DNA from: Cryptomeria japonica
Taxonomy: Eukaryota; Streptophyta; Pinopsida; Cupressales; Cupressaceae
Assembly (NCBI RefSeq): GCF_030272615.1
Contig: NC_081407.1
Coordinates: forward strand, 154,029,048 to 154,093,047
Reading direction: 5' to 3'
DNA: 64,000 bases
Made by a program: the position numbers and the translations under genes. The notes under the pieces are model-generated. The model had not been told where the DNA came from and made no database searches. It saw nothing but the letters and a program-made list of their open reading frames with translations. Below are positions 1 to 12,359 of this stretch, one piece after another (within the stretch, counting starts at the first letter, position 1; each line of letters starts with the position of its first letter).

Positions 1-46
1 TCTTCCATCGAATGATTTCAAGGGGCTCTTGACCTACCTTTATGCT

Positions 47-2634
47 TTACATTAGCTCCGTTTCACTTATAAATTGGAGATCTATAGGATTGGTGAGATC
101 AGCTGGTTTAGCTTGACTCCCGGTTGTCTTTGGAGTCTCCATCTGGGTGCTCTTCGCCGCTTCTCCTGCCTTTTCCTCTTCTACTTTCTTCTTCTTTGCT
201 TCTCTCCTCTTTTTTTCTTCCTTGTCTTCCTCAGCCTTTTTCTTTTCTACTTCCTTTGTCTTCTCCTCTTCCTTATCTTCTTCTTCCTTCTTTTTCCTCT
301 CTGCTTCCTTCTTCTTCTTCTCCTCTTCATCTTTTTTCTTCTTTTCTTCTTCTTCCTTCTTCTTTTTCTCCTCTTCATCCTTTTTCTTCTTTTCTTCTTC
401 TTCCTTCTTCTTCTTATCCTCTTCATCCTTTTTCTTCTTTTCTTCTTCTTCCTTCTTCTTCTTCTCCTCTTCATCTTTCTTCTTTTTCTCCTCTTCATCC
501 TTTCTTCGCTTCTCTTCTTCTTCCTTTTTCCGCTTCTCTTCTTCATCCTTCTTCCTCTGCTCGGCCTCTTCCTTTGCCACTTCCTTTCTGTCCTTGGCTT
601 TCTTCTCCCGTTAAGCCTAATGCTCCTATTATATTGCCTCAGATGGTATCTCTTGGGTAACATCCTCAACATCCAAAGCATCAACATCAATGATGTCGAT
701 TGGTTCAACAACCAGATTTCCTTCATCATCAAATGCTTCATCCGGTTTGGATATAACCAGTTCTTTCTCAGCTTGCCGGTTGGCGAGACGTACTTTGTGA
801 GTCTGGACAACTGTTTTCATATATAGATGGGTGTCTTTTTCAACATCAGCAACTCTACCTTCTAACAACCAGAGTCTTCTTTTTCTAGTGAAGAAGAGTC
901 CTTTGTTTTGGTCAATAACATCATACAACTTAGAATTTGACAGGTCGGGAAAGTACTGTGCAAAAACCTTCTCCCTTATTTCCTGTTCTTTCTCTATGGC
1001 AATTTGCCATCTATTATCTAATGACATACATAGAGAATCTGGTGTCTGAGATTTGATCTCTGAGGGCGACTGGTCATTAATACATAAATACTGAATTATT
1101 TCCTTTTCAATCGCTTCCTTTTCATCCTCATTGTAATCATCAAAACACTCAAGTAAGTCATTTAGCACTTTTCTCCTAATATTCTTTATTATTCTTTGAC
1201 AATGTGTCAAAGGTTTATAGGAAGAGATATCTATATTTACTGGTGCAGATGATGCCAGTTCATCCTTTGTCTTCCTCTTTGCTTGATGTGTTTTCTTTGG
1301 ATTTTCTCCAGACAAGGTTTCTTCTAAGTCTGGAGAGGTGTTCCTTGTCTTCCTCTTTCTTTGGAACACTTTAGCCGGTGCAGCTTCCGGTTTCCTCTTG
1401 GCTAGTGACCGCTTGGTCACTTTTGGAGTTCCAGTAGTAACCAGTGCAGATGCTGCAAGCACTACCTTTGCCTTCTTCACTGTTGGTTCATTTCTTTCAT
1501 TTTTGGTGGTTCCTCAACCGGTGCTATCCTCTCTAGGTAGGTACCAGTTCTCTTTGCCTTAGGATCAAGTGGTGAGGAAATAAGGGTAGAGGCATACCCT
1601 TCTAGCATATCATACATCACCTCATAGCCCATTGGCTCTACTTCTTCCTATCTAGGCTCAACAGCCTCCATTATACATTTATCTACTTGGATGGTGAGGC
1701 AGATGTCATCTTCATATTTCTTGACGATATCACTTGAGATCCTCATCCTTTGGCTCATTTTTTGTTTGAACTCATCAAAATACTTGTTTAGAACATTAGG
1801 GTAACCAGTTCCAATTGCTTGAATGCTCTCCTTGATTTTCTTGGTTACCGGTTGGTCAGGAGACCACCAGACATCTCCTACTCCTGAAAAGTATCCTTGA
1901 AAGTAAAAGAACAACCCGACCAATAGTTGTCTTAACTTAGACCTTTGTGCATTATCCTGTTTGATCGACTTCAGGTTTGATAGGAGTTGCCTCTGCATAC
2001 TAGTGCACAGGTCAAATGATGCATCCTCCTTAATCATTTGGTAAGCGGCATTTATCGCTGCAATAGATACAACATTAATTCTACTGGCAGAGAATGTCCG
2101 GTAGCCTATCACCATGCAGGCATACTTAACCAGATCATCCTTGATGGAGTTAACTGTCATGCCTCATGAGTCACTCAGTGAACTAGTGAGCCTTGTCATT
2201 TTAGTTTTTCTTATTGTCCTTAGGGCTAGCACTTCCCCTGTGTTGTAGAAACCGGTGACTGCATGAATTGCCTACGGCGTAATATCATGTGTCCTCTCCA
2301 GGTACATCTTGTCACTGTGGACTCTGCTCAAAATGATCCTTATGTGATCTTCTATAAAATCTTCCAGGAAGTAGACAACATTGTGGAGTTTCTTCTTCTC
2401 CAAGATCTTATACTCTGGTTTGATTTTCTTATCCTTGCCACAAAACAAACCTAACTAGGAGTGGATAGCTAGAGACCCTAGGTCTTCAATCTTGCAGTCT
2501 ATGTAGTCAGAAATTCCCTCTTCTACTATCACACTAGTTGGAACTTGTGATAGAGAATTATACTTGGACTTTCATTGAATAAAACTTTTAGATTCAATAG
2601 ATGCACTAGAACTGGCATGAGATGCAGAAGCCAT
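47..2634 (-). pseudogene. Element A ORF2: unknown protein, decayed
   Basis: No recognised enzyme domain. I place the start at the ATG at 2634 (protein begins MASASHASSS), because the corresponding ORF2 of element B also begins MAS-T-S. Readable blocks: 2160-1648 (170 aa, helical), 1480-629 (283 aa) and the Glu/Lys tail at 580-47. The first block aligns by eye with element B (YACMVIGYR versus FISMILGYK; then a shared KKYEDDIC / DKYKDDIC stretch and MEAV). The second block has a Lys/Arg-rich head and an acidic DVDALDVEDV stretch, matched in B by SMDVEDVNPN. Stops, and a frame change between 1648 and 1480, break the frame. Family knowledge: ORFs of this sort travel in plant LTR elements, but I know no biochemical role. 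The product could be structural (gag-associated) or a captured host gene. Confidence 0.65.
170..600 (-). repeat. Glu/Lys-rich low-complexity tract in ORF2 tail
   Basis: The plus strand is a CTT/CTC-rich pyrimidine tract. On the minus strand it reads as an array of about 12-residue units of the type KKKKDEEEKKKK and KKKKEEEEKKKK. The minus reading stays open from 580 to 47 in the same frame as the 1480-629 block, so I take it as the charged, probably long-helix tail of element A ORF2. The plus-strand Ser/Phe/Leu-rich readings over the same bases are shadows. Confidence 0.75.
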
Positions 2635-3087
2635 GATAGAAACTTTATGAACTTCAAGAAATACCTTTTTTAAAACACGTGAATTTAGGGCTTTCCAATT
2701 CTCCTTCACTCCACACTCCGTCAGTTGCTGAATCATCGCTTTGTGTTCTCCACTTGACCGTTTGCAGTTTGAATTTGAATCTCCTTTGCGGTTTGTCAAT
2801 TTCTCAAGATCTTAGCTCAAATCGCCTTTTCATCGCTCTGCTCTTTGAAAAACTTTTCTTCGCTCGTAAACAGATAGTGAGAAATGATTTGAGAAATGCC
2901 TTTAAACATATCTCTCACCTACTACCATTAATGCTCCTCTATTAGGGTGTAAACCTTAATTTGCCTTTTTACCATTTTTGGTCTTCTGCCAAGTGATAGG
3001 TATCACATACCAGTTAAGGTCTTTTACCGATGTAAACCGAGGGTTTGAAACATTTTGCCATTTTCTCCCCCTAAGCTTTTCTGAGGC
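2635..3087 (-). other. Spacer between element A ORF1 and ORF2
   Basis: About 450 bp between the ORF1 stop and the ORF2 start. It contains no sustained reading frame that I can relate to either ORF. The equivalent spacer in element B is about 300 bp (36027-36332). How ORF2 is translated (reinitiation, a spliced subgenomic RNA or an internal promoter) cannot be read from the sequence. Confidence 0.4.
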
Positions 3088-4356
3088 TTAGTTTGCCAGT
3101 TCTGATATTTCCACACTAGGTGTAGAAACTGGTTCCTCTTGTAACACCACTGGTTTCTTCTTCCAAGTTTTGTTCATATCTGCTTGAATGGTGTCAACAT
3201 CAATGTTTCCTTCCAGAGTGATCAGTATATCATCAGATATGTTCTTTCTTGATCTACAGAGTCTGGCAATGTGACCCGATTTGTTGCAGTGATAACAGAC
3301 CAATCCAGGTGCTCTCCAATCATGTTTCCATTATTCCTTCTGCATGTTGTAGCAGTGTGACCATGACCATGACAAATCATACAATTTTCTCTCCATCCGA
3401 TTGCCACTTGATAGCCACCACTTCTTGGCTGATGATTGAAGACATTAAACTAGTTGTGATTCTGGTTCACAAAAGGTTCAGGACCAACTCCTTGGGTCCT
3501 CTGAGGATATCTTCCATTGTCCTTCATAACAGACCTACATTCAAATGCTCTATGCCCATACTTGTTGCATGCATAACAATTACCATTGAGTCTATAGGAT
3601 CTAGGCTTATCATTTAGGAAATAAGGAAAATTGTTGTAAGCCTTACTCCTACACACATTTGCAGTATGTCCTTCTTTAAGACAGTTAAAGCAAACGGGTT
3701 TAAAATTTTGCTTACCTTTATCCTTTGATGCTGGTTGTTTCTTTGATGCTCCAGAATTTATACTAGAGGTCTCACCTTCCTCATGACCAGAATAACCAAG
3801 TCCATTGGTATTCTTGACCGGTTTGGCAGATTCAAGCCTTTGCTCAAGCTTGACAGTACTCTTGTTGAACTTAGCAAGTATTTCCTTTGACTCAGAGAGT
3901 TCTTTGGAAATAGCAGCATTTGCTTCCATCGGGTTTTCATTCTCAGAGATGGCACTATTCAGTTCACCTTGCATGTCATCCTTTTCCACTTTGCTAGCAT
4001 GGAGTTGAGTAGTTAGGGCACTGATCTCTTGTTTCAGCTTGGAGATCTCATGATCTCTTTCTTTCACCAGATCTTCAGCTTTCCTCTGGTTCTCAAGCTC
4101 TTGACACATCCGGATAGTCAGTCCTTCCAACTCCTTTCTCAGGTGGGAGCTTGATTCATTCAACTTTTTTTACTTTTGCAATTAGGGCTTCCATGTCTGC
4201 TTCATCTACAGAACTATTTTCAGTTAGCTCCATCAGCTTTTTTGCATGTTCTCTCCTTTTTGCTTGAGATGCCTTGTATTTGACCATAAGATCATCATAG
4301 GCTTACTTAGACTGAGTGAGTTGTTGAGTAAGTTCCCTCAAGGTGTATTCCCCCAT
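3088..4356 (-). pseudogene. Element A ORF1: coiled-coil, zinc-knuckle (gag-like) protein
   Basis: The start at 4356 (MGEYTLRELTQQ) is the first ATG after the PBS, about 37 bp inside it. The N-terminal half is rich in Glu, Lys, Gln and Leu, typical of a coiled coil. Four CCHC-like knuckles follow: CFNCLKEGHTANVC, CYACNKYGHRAFEC, CMICHGHGHTATTC and CYHCNKSGHIARLC. CX2CX4HX4C knuckles are the nucleic-acid binding signature of retroelement nucleocapsids, so an RNA-packaging role is the simplest inference. Broken by a TAA after TQSK near 4303, a frame change at an A-run near 4170, a TAG after residue group NQNHN at about 3450, and another frame change near 3290. The last readable part ends in VEISELAN. 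Compare element B ORF1, also with four knuckles. Confidence 0.75.
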
Positions 4357-4392
4357 ATCTCTTTCCAAGTGGTTAAACTTATAGAAAGGTAG

Positions 4393-4404
4393 GCTCTGAT
4401 ACCA
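4393..4404 (-). promoter_or_regulatory. Primer-binding site (initiator Met tRNA), element A
   Basis: The minus strand reads TGGTATCAGAGC, the complement of the 3' end of plant initiator-Met tRNA, separated by 2 bp from the LTR end at 4407. This fixes the orientation and the 5' LTR/internal junction. Confidence 0.9.
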
Positions 4405-4406
4405 AT

Positions 4407-5529
4407 TGATGAATACTAAGAGGGGGGGTGAATTAGTATGCCAAAAATCTTTGCACTTAAACACTTTGCAAGACTGATAGTAAATCGGTAAAACAATTTA
4501 GCAGACAAACCGGTTAACAAACATGCAAACAAAATAGCTAATAATGCATTCACCCATAGAAGAACAAACACCATAACACAAGATATTTTGACGTGGAAAC
4601 CCAAATGGGAAAAACCACGGTGAGATGGAACTCACAAGTAACTATCTATAGAATAGAAACTAGACTGGTTAAGGTCTTACAATGTTCTTTACCAGAACAA
4701 ATCCTATTAGGAATCTCAATCTCTGTTAGGAGATAAGTTCGATTAAAGACTACCTTGCTAGAGGATTTTAGATCCATAGATGTGAACCACCTTGTTAGAG
4801 GATTTACAAGAGGCTTTTGGGCCTATCCGGTTAAGGGCTACAGACTTGTTGAAGATGTGAATAATCAACAAGTGAGTGATCTAGCAAATAACACAGATTG
4901 CTTGGTTAGATCCTTGATAGCTCGATCTTAATGCATTACAACAGTACTTCAGTCTTCTACACATTCATACTCTCTCTAACTCTTTAGTTACTTTCAACCC
5001 TAGCAACAACATCAACCTCAACAACAACAACATTAGAATCCTAGACATGATGTCCTTATAAAGGAATCTGATTTCATGTAGGTACAATAGGATTACAATA
5101 CAATTTCCTAGGTTCAATGCATCTAGACATATCTGGTAGCATGACACAAAAAGCACCGCCTGAGAGTCAGCACTGTCAAATGATCGATGGATGGTAACTC
5201 ATCACAAAATGCCGATTGGTAACTCATCATAGAGTATTACCAGTTCATACAAAATACCGGTTGCCAGTTTGTCAAAATGAAGACTAGTAAAAATGTGTTA
5301 TGCTGCTTTAATCCCTCGTACCGCTTGGTATCCATGAACCGCTTGGGGTCGACATGCCGCTTCAGATCGGTAAACATATTCTGCAAAACATCAATAGTCT
5401 AAAGACTATAATACAACATACTGGTTGGAACAAATACTGGTTGTGCTCTAACTCACATATGAAGAGGATCTTAATGCAAGTGTGTGTCCATCAATGACAA
5501 TCACAACATGAACATCAGAAATGCCAACA
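4407..5529 (-). repeat. 5' LTR of element A (1,123 bp)
   Basis: On the minus strand it begins TGTTGGCATT and ends ATTCATCA, with TG...CA ends. It is related along its length to the solo LTR at 29246-30381 (shared G-run terminus, shared CAAATGGGAAAAACCAC block and the same distal end). A run of seven G's lies about 14 bp inside the PBS-proximal terminus. Confidence 0.85.
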
Positions 5530-5534
5530 AAATA

Positions 5535-8500
5535 AGGGTTGTTGTTTATGAATTATGAAGTCCACATTTCACCTTTTTGGGAATATTTTCAGTCTTGCAT
5601 GCACAGAGCCCATAGTCAGTGATACAAACTTGAAAGGAGAAAATCTAGAAGTTTTAAAAGAAATGGTGTTTAAAGGAATTGACGGTTCATTTGGTTTAGA
5701 AATTCTGAGTAGTGGTCTCATAGAAGCGGCAACCTTTCCACCTACTATCCCGTGCCCAAAACTAGTTAGGGAGTGTATTGCGAGGTATGATCCTATTTCC
5801 TAAACTATTAAGAGAGATAATGGTGAAACCCTCCTCGCAATTAACAGGGAAGTTATTTCCTCTATTTTCAAATTGCCTGATTATCAGTTCTCAAACTTTT
5901 CTCTCGCCCAATCAATCATCAAGTTTAATGCAGATAGAACTGGACACCAGAATAATATAGCAAAGTATTGGTTGAAGGTTCCTCAGAGGGGTGGCTCCAG
6001 ATTACCTAAGAATCCCTACAAGAACCACATGCTTCCTCACATTCATGATGTCATGTTACTTCTACACCGAGTTAGAGGTTCATTTGAGGCCTACAACTTC
6101 GATGATTGGATTTACTGCTATGTACAACTGGTGCTGGAAGGAAAGCCATATCTTGATTGGGCAGAGCTGATTGGTGACTCCATGAGGGAACGACTGAGTA
6201 TGGCGAAAAATTTTAAGCAAAATTTCTTCATGTCCTCATATCTGATATATTGCTTGGCATGTGTTAAAGAGATAGTGGGAATACCTAGGCAGCTCACTGA
6301 GGGAGAGGTTTTTGTGTATGACTTCTACCCTATGTTACAAAAGGATAATGCTTTGCTAGATTTTAGGAGAGTACATAATGCTTTCCTGGGAGATTTGTGT
6401 TATGAGTTAAAGAACATGAAAACCAAGAGAATGTCTGAAGATGCATAGGCATTAGTGAAGAAATATGGTAGTTTCTTTGTTCAGTTTCCTCATTTTTGCT
6501 ACATAAGAGTAGGCGGTTTTGAGGAAGAGCCTTTCAGACTTCCATGTTTTTGTTCGGATTGTTTTGTTCTTGCTGAGGTCTGTAGGCAGTTGGCTACCGT
6601 AATTAAGAAAGCTCAACCTAGAGATAAATGGGGGGATCATTTTCCTATTCAATTGGGTATTTTATCTTGCATTTCAATGTCAGATGCTCTAAGCATTGGA
6701 GCCAACTTGAAAAAATTCAATTTTCCACTGTATCATGAAAGAAAGGGCTTTGACAATAAAGGTTTCTAATGGAGTCTTGGTTTGATGCCGCACCTTCCAA
6801 TCCCACACCTGGAGGACTTTTGGGAAGATTGCAATGATGATCTTGAAGTGTTCAAAAGAGAAAACATGAGAATGGTTCTGGAATAGGTAGTTTCACTACA
6901 GGTGAAACTTGATATAAGGGGAATCCAAGAGGATTATCTAGAGCTCTTTGAACCTAGATATCAAGACCAAACTGAACCTGAAACATCCTACATTAATTGG
7001 GATGTAGAAGAAGAGGATGACATACAACTTAAAACAAAGAGGGTCTTGGAAAGAACCACATAATGGGTTAACAAGAGAAGAGCAATGAAAATAGGCAACA
7101 AGATTGGTCCTGCAAAAGGTAGTGAGGCTGCTCTACGTTCCCCAAAACATTTTTCTAACCCCACTTCTATGCCTGCTCATGTAGGTAAAGATAAGAAGCC
7201 ATCTTACCAAGCACAAGCCTAATCCGGCTCTGGACTTTTCTGCTCCTTGATATACAAGGACACGGAGTGCTACACAAAAGAAAATGGACCAAGTCAAAGA
7301 CACAAAGGCAAAAGACAAAATCCTTGATACTCAGATTTTCAAAGTTGAGGACCTTGACATCGACATTGTCAACACCATAGATTCTCATGTGGTCACTGTA
7401 GCCATGACGCCGCCCCCTAAGGTGATCGAAGGAACAACTAGTTCAAGCACAACTCCTAAATGACTAACCACTTCAGTAAGCAAGAAATGGAGTTTCATTC
7501 CAGTAACCATCCCAATTCAGGACATGGTGGTTAAGTACACAGAGAAGGGTCCCAAACAAAAGAAGTTCAAAACAATTGCTAGATTGGATACTGATGAAGA
7601 GACTGGGAAGTGGGTTGCCGAGATTGCTTCTTATAAGCCCAAAGATGAGAATAAGGAGGTAAATGTAGAGGACTTTCAGATCACCAAAGTGGAGCTCAGG
7701 ACATTAGTAGGGATTCAGATAATCACCTTTTCCAAGTATCAGCTAAGAAGATGCTCACTAGGTTAGAAAACAATGGGCAGGAGAAAAGAGAGCTGAAGCG
7801 GCATATCAAAATTCTCGCTCAATTCATTGATAGTATCGGCTGCTTTGGAGCACTTCCCATATCACACACTTTAGAAAGTTTTGACCCTACTATGCCAGAG
7901 AACAAGAAGCTGATGGGTCAAGTTCAACGAGCCAAAAGCATCATGGGGGTTGTGGAGAAATGGATTGAAGGAGTGATTAGAGATGGTGAAAAGTATATCA
8001 CAAGCTACAAGAAGTTATGCGACGAGATGCAAAGCCTCATTGTAGAGATTCAGAATCAGATTGTGCCATGGGAAAAAGAAGAGCATAAATGGGAAAATGT
8101 CTTGCCCATGCTCACCAAGATAGAAGAGTATGGAGCCACCAAATTTTTAGCAAAAAACTCAATCAAGTTGGTAGATGAGTGCCAACTCTTTGTATTGAAG
8201 AAAACTATAATGTGGCAGGTACTCACAATCAAGTCTGTGATTTTTGATGCCAGGGCTTCTATTTATGAGCTTCAAGATCTTCAGTGTAGCTTGGTTAATG
8301 ACAATAAAGTGGTTAATCCGGACCACGATGGGCAATTGGGACTTTGTGGGCTGAACATACATGATGCAATAAAGGCTTTTAGGCTGCACATGGAGAAAGT
8401 TAAAGCCAAAGGAAATTTCACTCCCGAAGATATAACACAAGTCGCCTGAATTGAATCCATGACATTTATCGGTAACAATCATTTACCTAAGCATGCCAAG

Positions 8501-8650
8501 AAAATGGTGAAGCACGGGTGGGACAAAGAAGCCGCAATTGCAAAGATCAACGCCATGAAAAATCCAAGTGAGTCTATAATTCAGGAGCTTGCAACCGCCC
8601 ACGATGCCCAAAAATGTGGAGGAGAGGATGATGATGGAAAAGAAGCGTAG
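5535..8650 (+). pseudogene. Decayed long ORF of a plant mobile element (about 1,000 codons)
   Basis: One reading frame (frame of 5555) is followed from about 5555 to 7220, breaks around 7220-7750, and resumes at 7751-8650, with roughly eight stops and two frame changes. Readable parts: an N-terminal block with the pattern INREVISSIFKLPD near 5850; a block with EAYNFDDWIYCYVQ at about 6090; a Lys-rich middle; and a helical C-terminal part (7751-8449) ending in a Lys/Asp-rich tail. The INxxxIxxxFxLP pattern resembles, from memory, putative plant transposon proteins found inside LTR elements; I cannot confirm this. There is no RT, integrase or protease. The 5' part is missing, probably because element A inserted here. 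Related in layout to 13566-18526. Confidence 0.55.
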
Positions 8651-9655
<1,005 letters not shown>

Positions 9656-9657
9656 TT

Positions 9658-9675
9658 TGGCGACTTTGCTAGGGA
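9658..9675 (+). promoter_or_regulatory. Degenerate Gypsy-type PBS (tRNA-Arg-like)
   Basis: TGGCGACTTTGCTAGGGA resembles the TGGCGACTC-x-x-CTGGGGA primer site (complement of a tRNA-Arg 3' end) used by many plant Gypsy elements, with a few mismatches. A Gypsy gag follows about 280 bp downstream on the same strand, which supports the call. Confidence 0.5.
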
Positions 9676-9950
9676 GCATCAAACATTCAATAGATCAGTA
9701 TGTTACATGCATGTTAGAATTGAACCCATAACCAACAACATCAATAGGTTTGCTTTGTTTAAAAAAAAAAGGTGAACAGTTGAGAAAAATTCCCTTAACC
9801 CAAGAATATTGTTGTGGATTGAAAGAATTGTTTAGGGACTCTAGAGGGGACAACACTGGATTCTTGTCCTTATACCAGATCACAAAGGAGAGAGGGAGTT
9901 GTTGATGATTGTTTTGAAGAATTGTAAGGGTTATCATTTTTCACAAATTT

Positions 9951-10632
9951 CACTCCTAAGAGGAATGCTAAAAGTAGACCTTCTTCTCCTACTAGAACCA
10001 CTCCCAAGGCACCTTCCTCTTCTAGCCACTGGAAATAATTAATGCTTACTGGAATCCAAGCCCCTCCCCTTGTAGCTATTTACCCTGTTTTCATTATGGC
10101 TCAACCATGGGGTGCTGCAGTCGGGCCTCTTGCTCTCGAAGCCCATAATCCACTTCCAAAAGGAGCTAAGGATGTTTTACCTAGGTTTAATGGAGATGGG
10201 AAAATCTCGGTTGAAGACCATTTGAATTATTTTAATGTAGCTACTAGGATACTAGCAGTACAACATGAAGATGTGGCTGTTAGGCTTTTCGCTCAAACTC
10301 TTACAGAGGGAGCAACAAATTGGTTAAGTCATTTGTAGGCCGGATCTATAACTGATTGGCAAACAATGAAAACTACTTTTGAGAAATGGTTCAAGAGTGC
10401 CGATGATGAGCACTCACTTTTCGCTCAGCTCACACAAATGAAGAAGGAGATTCATGAGCCAATGAGAGACTATGTAGCTAGGTATAATAAGATTATTCAT
10501 AAAATTCCCCAGGCTAAAAGACCAACTGCTGATAACCAACAATGTTTCTTCATCAACTATATGCCTCTTGATGTTGGTTTCCATCTCATAAGAAATAGGC
10601 CAGCCGATCTTAATACTGTACTTATGGGATGA
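9951..10632 (+). pseudogene. Gypsy gag fragment (Retrotrans_gag type)
   Basis: One frame with three stops (near 10040, at 10336 and after LMG at 10632). The capsid-type region contains LPRFNGDGKISVEDHLNYF, then AVRLFAQTLTEGATNWL, then SLFAQLTQMKKE and MRDYVARYNKI. This order (a PxFxG opening, a W-L pair, a Q-L/R-x-Y/V-x-Y helix region) is the usual plant Ty3/Gypsy gag capsid pattern. The N-terminal 30 residues are Ser/Pro/Lys-rich. Everything downstream (zinc knuckle, pol) is missing: sequence after about 10700 is repeat DNA. Inference: this is the 5' stub of a truncated Gypsy element whose PBS is at 9658. Confidence 0.75.
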
Positions 10633-10856
10633 ACACAATTGAGAGTCATAGACCCAAGTTAGTCTAAAAGGAAAGTAACTATCCATTCCCATGCTCATGC
10701 ATACTTAAATGACTAATGTTTCCCTTGTGTATGCTAAACATTGGAGAGACCTTATTTGACTTGCCTAATCAATGTGGTTGATGTCCTAATATGAAATATT
10801 GAGTTCTACCCTTGCCTCTGCATCAAACTTCTCACATCATGTTTCTTCACCAAAAC

Positions 10857-11464
10857 ACAATATTCCCAATCTTCCTTAATATTCTCAATGGAGGGGCATG
10901 TATAATAGTTTCAACATAAAAAGTCAATGATGATACACTCCATTCTTCTAGACACCCTTGGATACATTACTTGGCTTCTAGGCTTGGGAAAACTAATATG
11001 AATTGAGCTAACACCATGAGGATAGGGTCAAGTTTCATGGCAATGGATCATAATTTGTGAAGATAGGGTTCACACCTAAGTGTTGGCTCTCAACAATGCC
11101 ACACTTCCAAAATTGTCAGTCTCAAGACATCTCCTATTGGGTCAACGCTCATTGATGGCCACAATATTCCCAATCTTCCTTAATATTCTCAATGGAGGGG
11201 CATGTATAATAGTTTCAACATACAAAGTCAATGATCATACACTCCATTCTTCTAGACACCCTTGGATACATTACTTGGCTTCTAGGCTTGGGAAAACTAA
11301 TATGAATTGAGCTAACACCATGAGGATAGGGTCAAGTTTCATGGAAACGGATCATAATTTGTGAAGACGGGGTTCACACCTAAGTGTTGGCTCTCAACAA
11401 TGCCACACTTCCAAAATTGTCAGTCTCAAGACATCTCATATTGGGTCAACACTCATTGATGGCC
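10857..11464. repeat. Tandem duplication, two copies of a 304-bp unit
   Basis: The block starting ACAATATTCCCAATCTTCC at 10857 starts again at 11161 and runs to about 11464, with only scattered substitutions (for example the first copy has AAAAAGTC where the second has CAAAGTC). Parts of the same unit recur at 21650-21735 and 23065-23215, so it belongs to a dispersed family. The small plus-strand reading inside is not conserved between copies. Confidence 0.9.
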
Positions 11465-11849
11465 ACAAGGCCAAATCAATGTATCTACGCTTCAAACTCC
11501 TTACTCTAGGCTTGGAGGACCCTACAACAGGTCTATTAATTTTACCATTATAATTATTTTTTAATGGATGAGGATCTATATTATCATTTCAAAAATAGTG
11601 TTATGCATATTCACAAAAAGAAAGGTAATGTAAATAAGACTGACATCCTATTGTGATGTATTCACACATCACCCCTTTGCAAATGGGGACCCCCACTTTT
11701 TTGCTTTCTAGGTTAGTTGTCTTAGCTTATTTTGTTGTTGTCTAGCCTTTGTTGTTAACCTTTTCTTTGTAGTTTCTTAGGAGCTGGCCAAGTCTTTCTA
11801 TTTGAAATGAAGTGAGGTTTAACATTCCCTTTGCCTAGCCAAGTTATAA

Positions 11850-12350
11850 TCCCTTCCACTTCTGTCAATCCTGTCAGTGGGTGCCCAAACCCAATCACTC
11901 CCAGTTCCATTTCCTCGCATTTCCACTTCCCCTAACACTATTCACTTCAATTTACCATACCTTCTAACTTACCTACCTTCCTATCCTCTATTGTCCATAC
12001 ACCTTTCATACCCCATGCCTTAACCTCCTTCACATCTTAACTTAAACCTACCCTTCCATCTTACACCCTCACCTCCCTCCACTGACTTCCTTTCCACCTT
12101 ACCCCTACCCCTATTATATCCTAGCATCTCTCTTCCCCTCATACCTTCTATCTCACACTCCCCTCCACAATACATACCCCTTTACCCCTTTATTCCCCTA
12201 AAATCACCTATTGGAACCCACATCCCATAAGTCTTACTTCCTTTATTTCCCTAAGCTTACCTCTACCACACACCTATTAGCCTACCCTTTCCATCTTATC
12301 ACCTACCCCCATCCTAGCCTACCCATATCCTATTCCTATCCTAAGCTACC
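11850..12350 (+). repeat. Pyrimidine-rich low-complexity block
   Basis: About 500 bp dominated by C and T on the plus strand (many CCTACC, CCCTTACC and TATCC words) with few G's. No coding or hairpin structure seen. Similar blocks occur at 19700-20040 and 42985-43110. Confidence 0.8.
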
Positions 12351-12359
12351 ACCCTGTTA

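Larger units (their letters stand above)
1..5529 (-). mobile_element. Non-autonomous LTR element A (partial, runs off left edge)
   Basis: Seen: a minus-strand element whose 5' LTR lies at 4407-5529, followed by an initiator-Met PBS at 4404-4393. Next come a coiled-coil/CCHC ORF (ORF1, 4356-3088) and a long unknown ORF (ORF2, 2634 to 47). The 3' LTR and polypurine tract would lie left of base 1. No protease, integrase, RT or RNase H motif is visible in the 4.4 kb of internal sequence. Order and start motifs match element B at 31729-38379, so I treat the two as related families. The bases after the LTR (5530-5534) are one copy of the presumed target duplication; the partner is outside the window. 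Inference: it depends on pol proteins from an autonomous Copia or Gypsy partner. Confidence 0.8.

Noticed and set aside
74-826. Long plus-strand readings (250, 178 and 155 aa) over the first 800 bases
   Set aside because: They are Ser/Phe/Leu-rich shadows of the CTT-rich tract; the minus strand continues the element A ORF2 frame.
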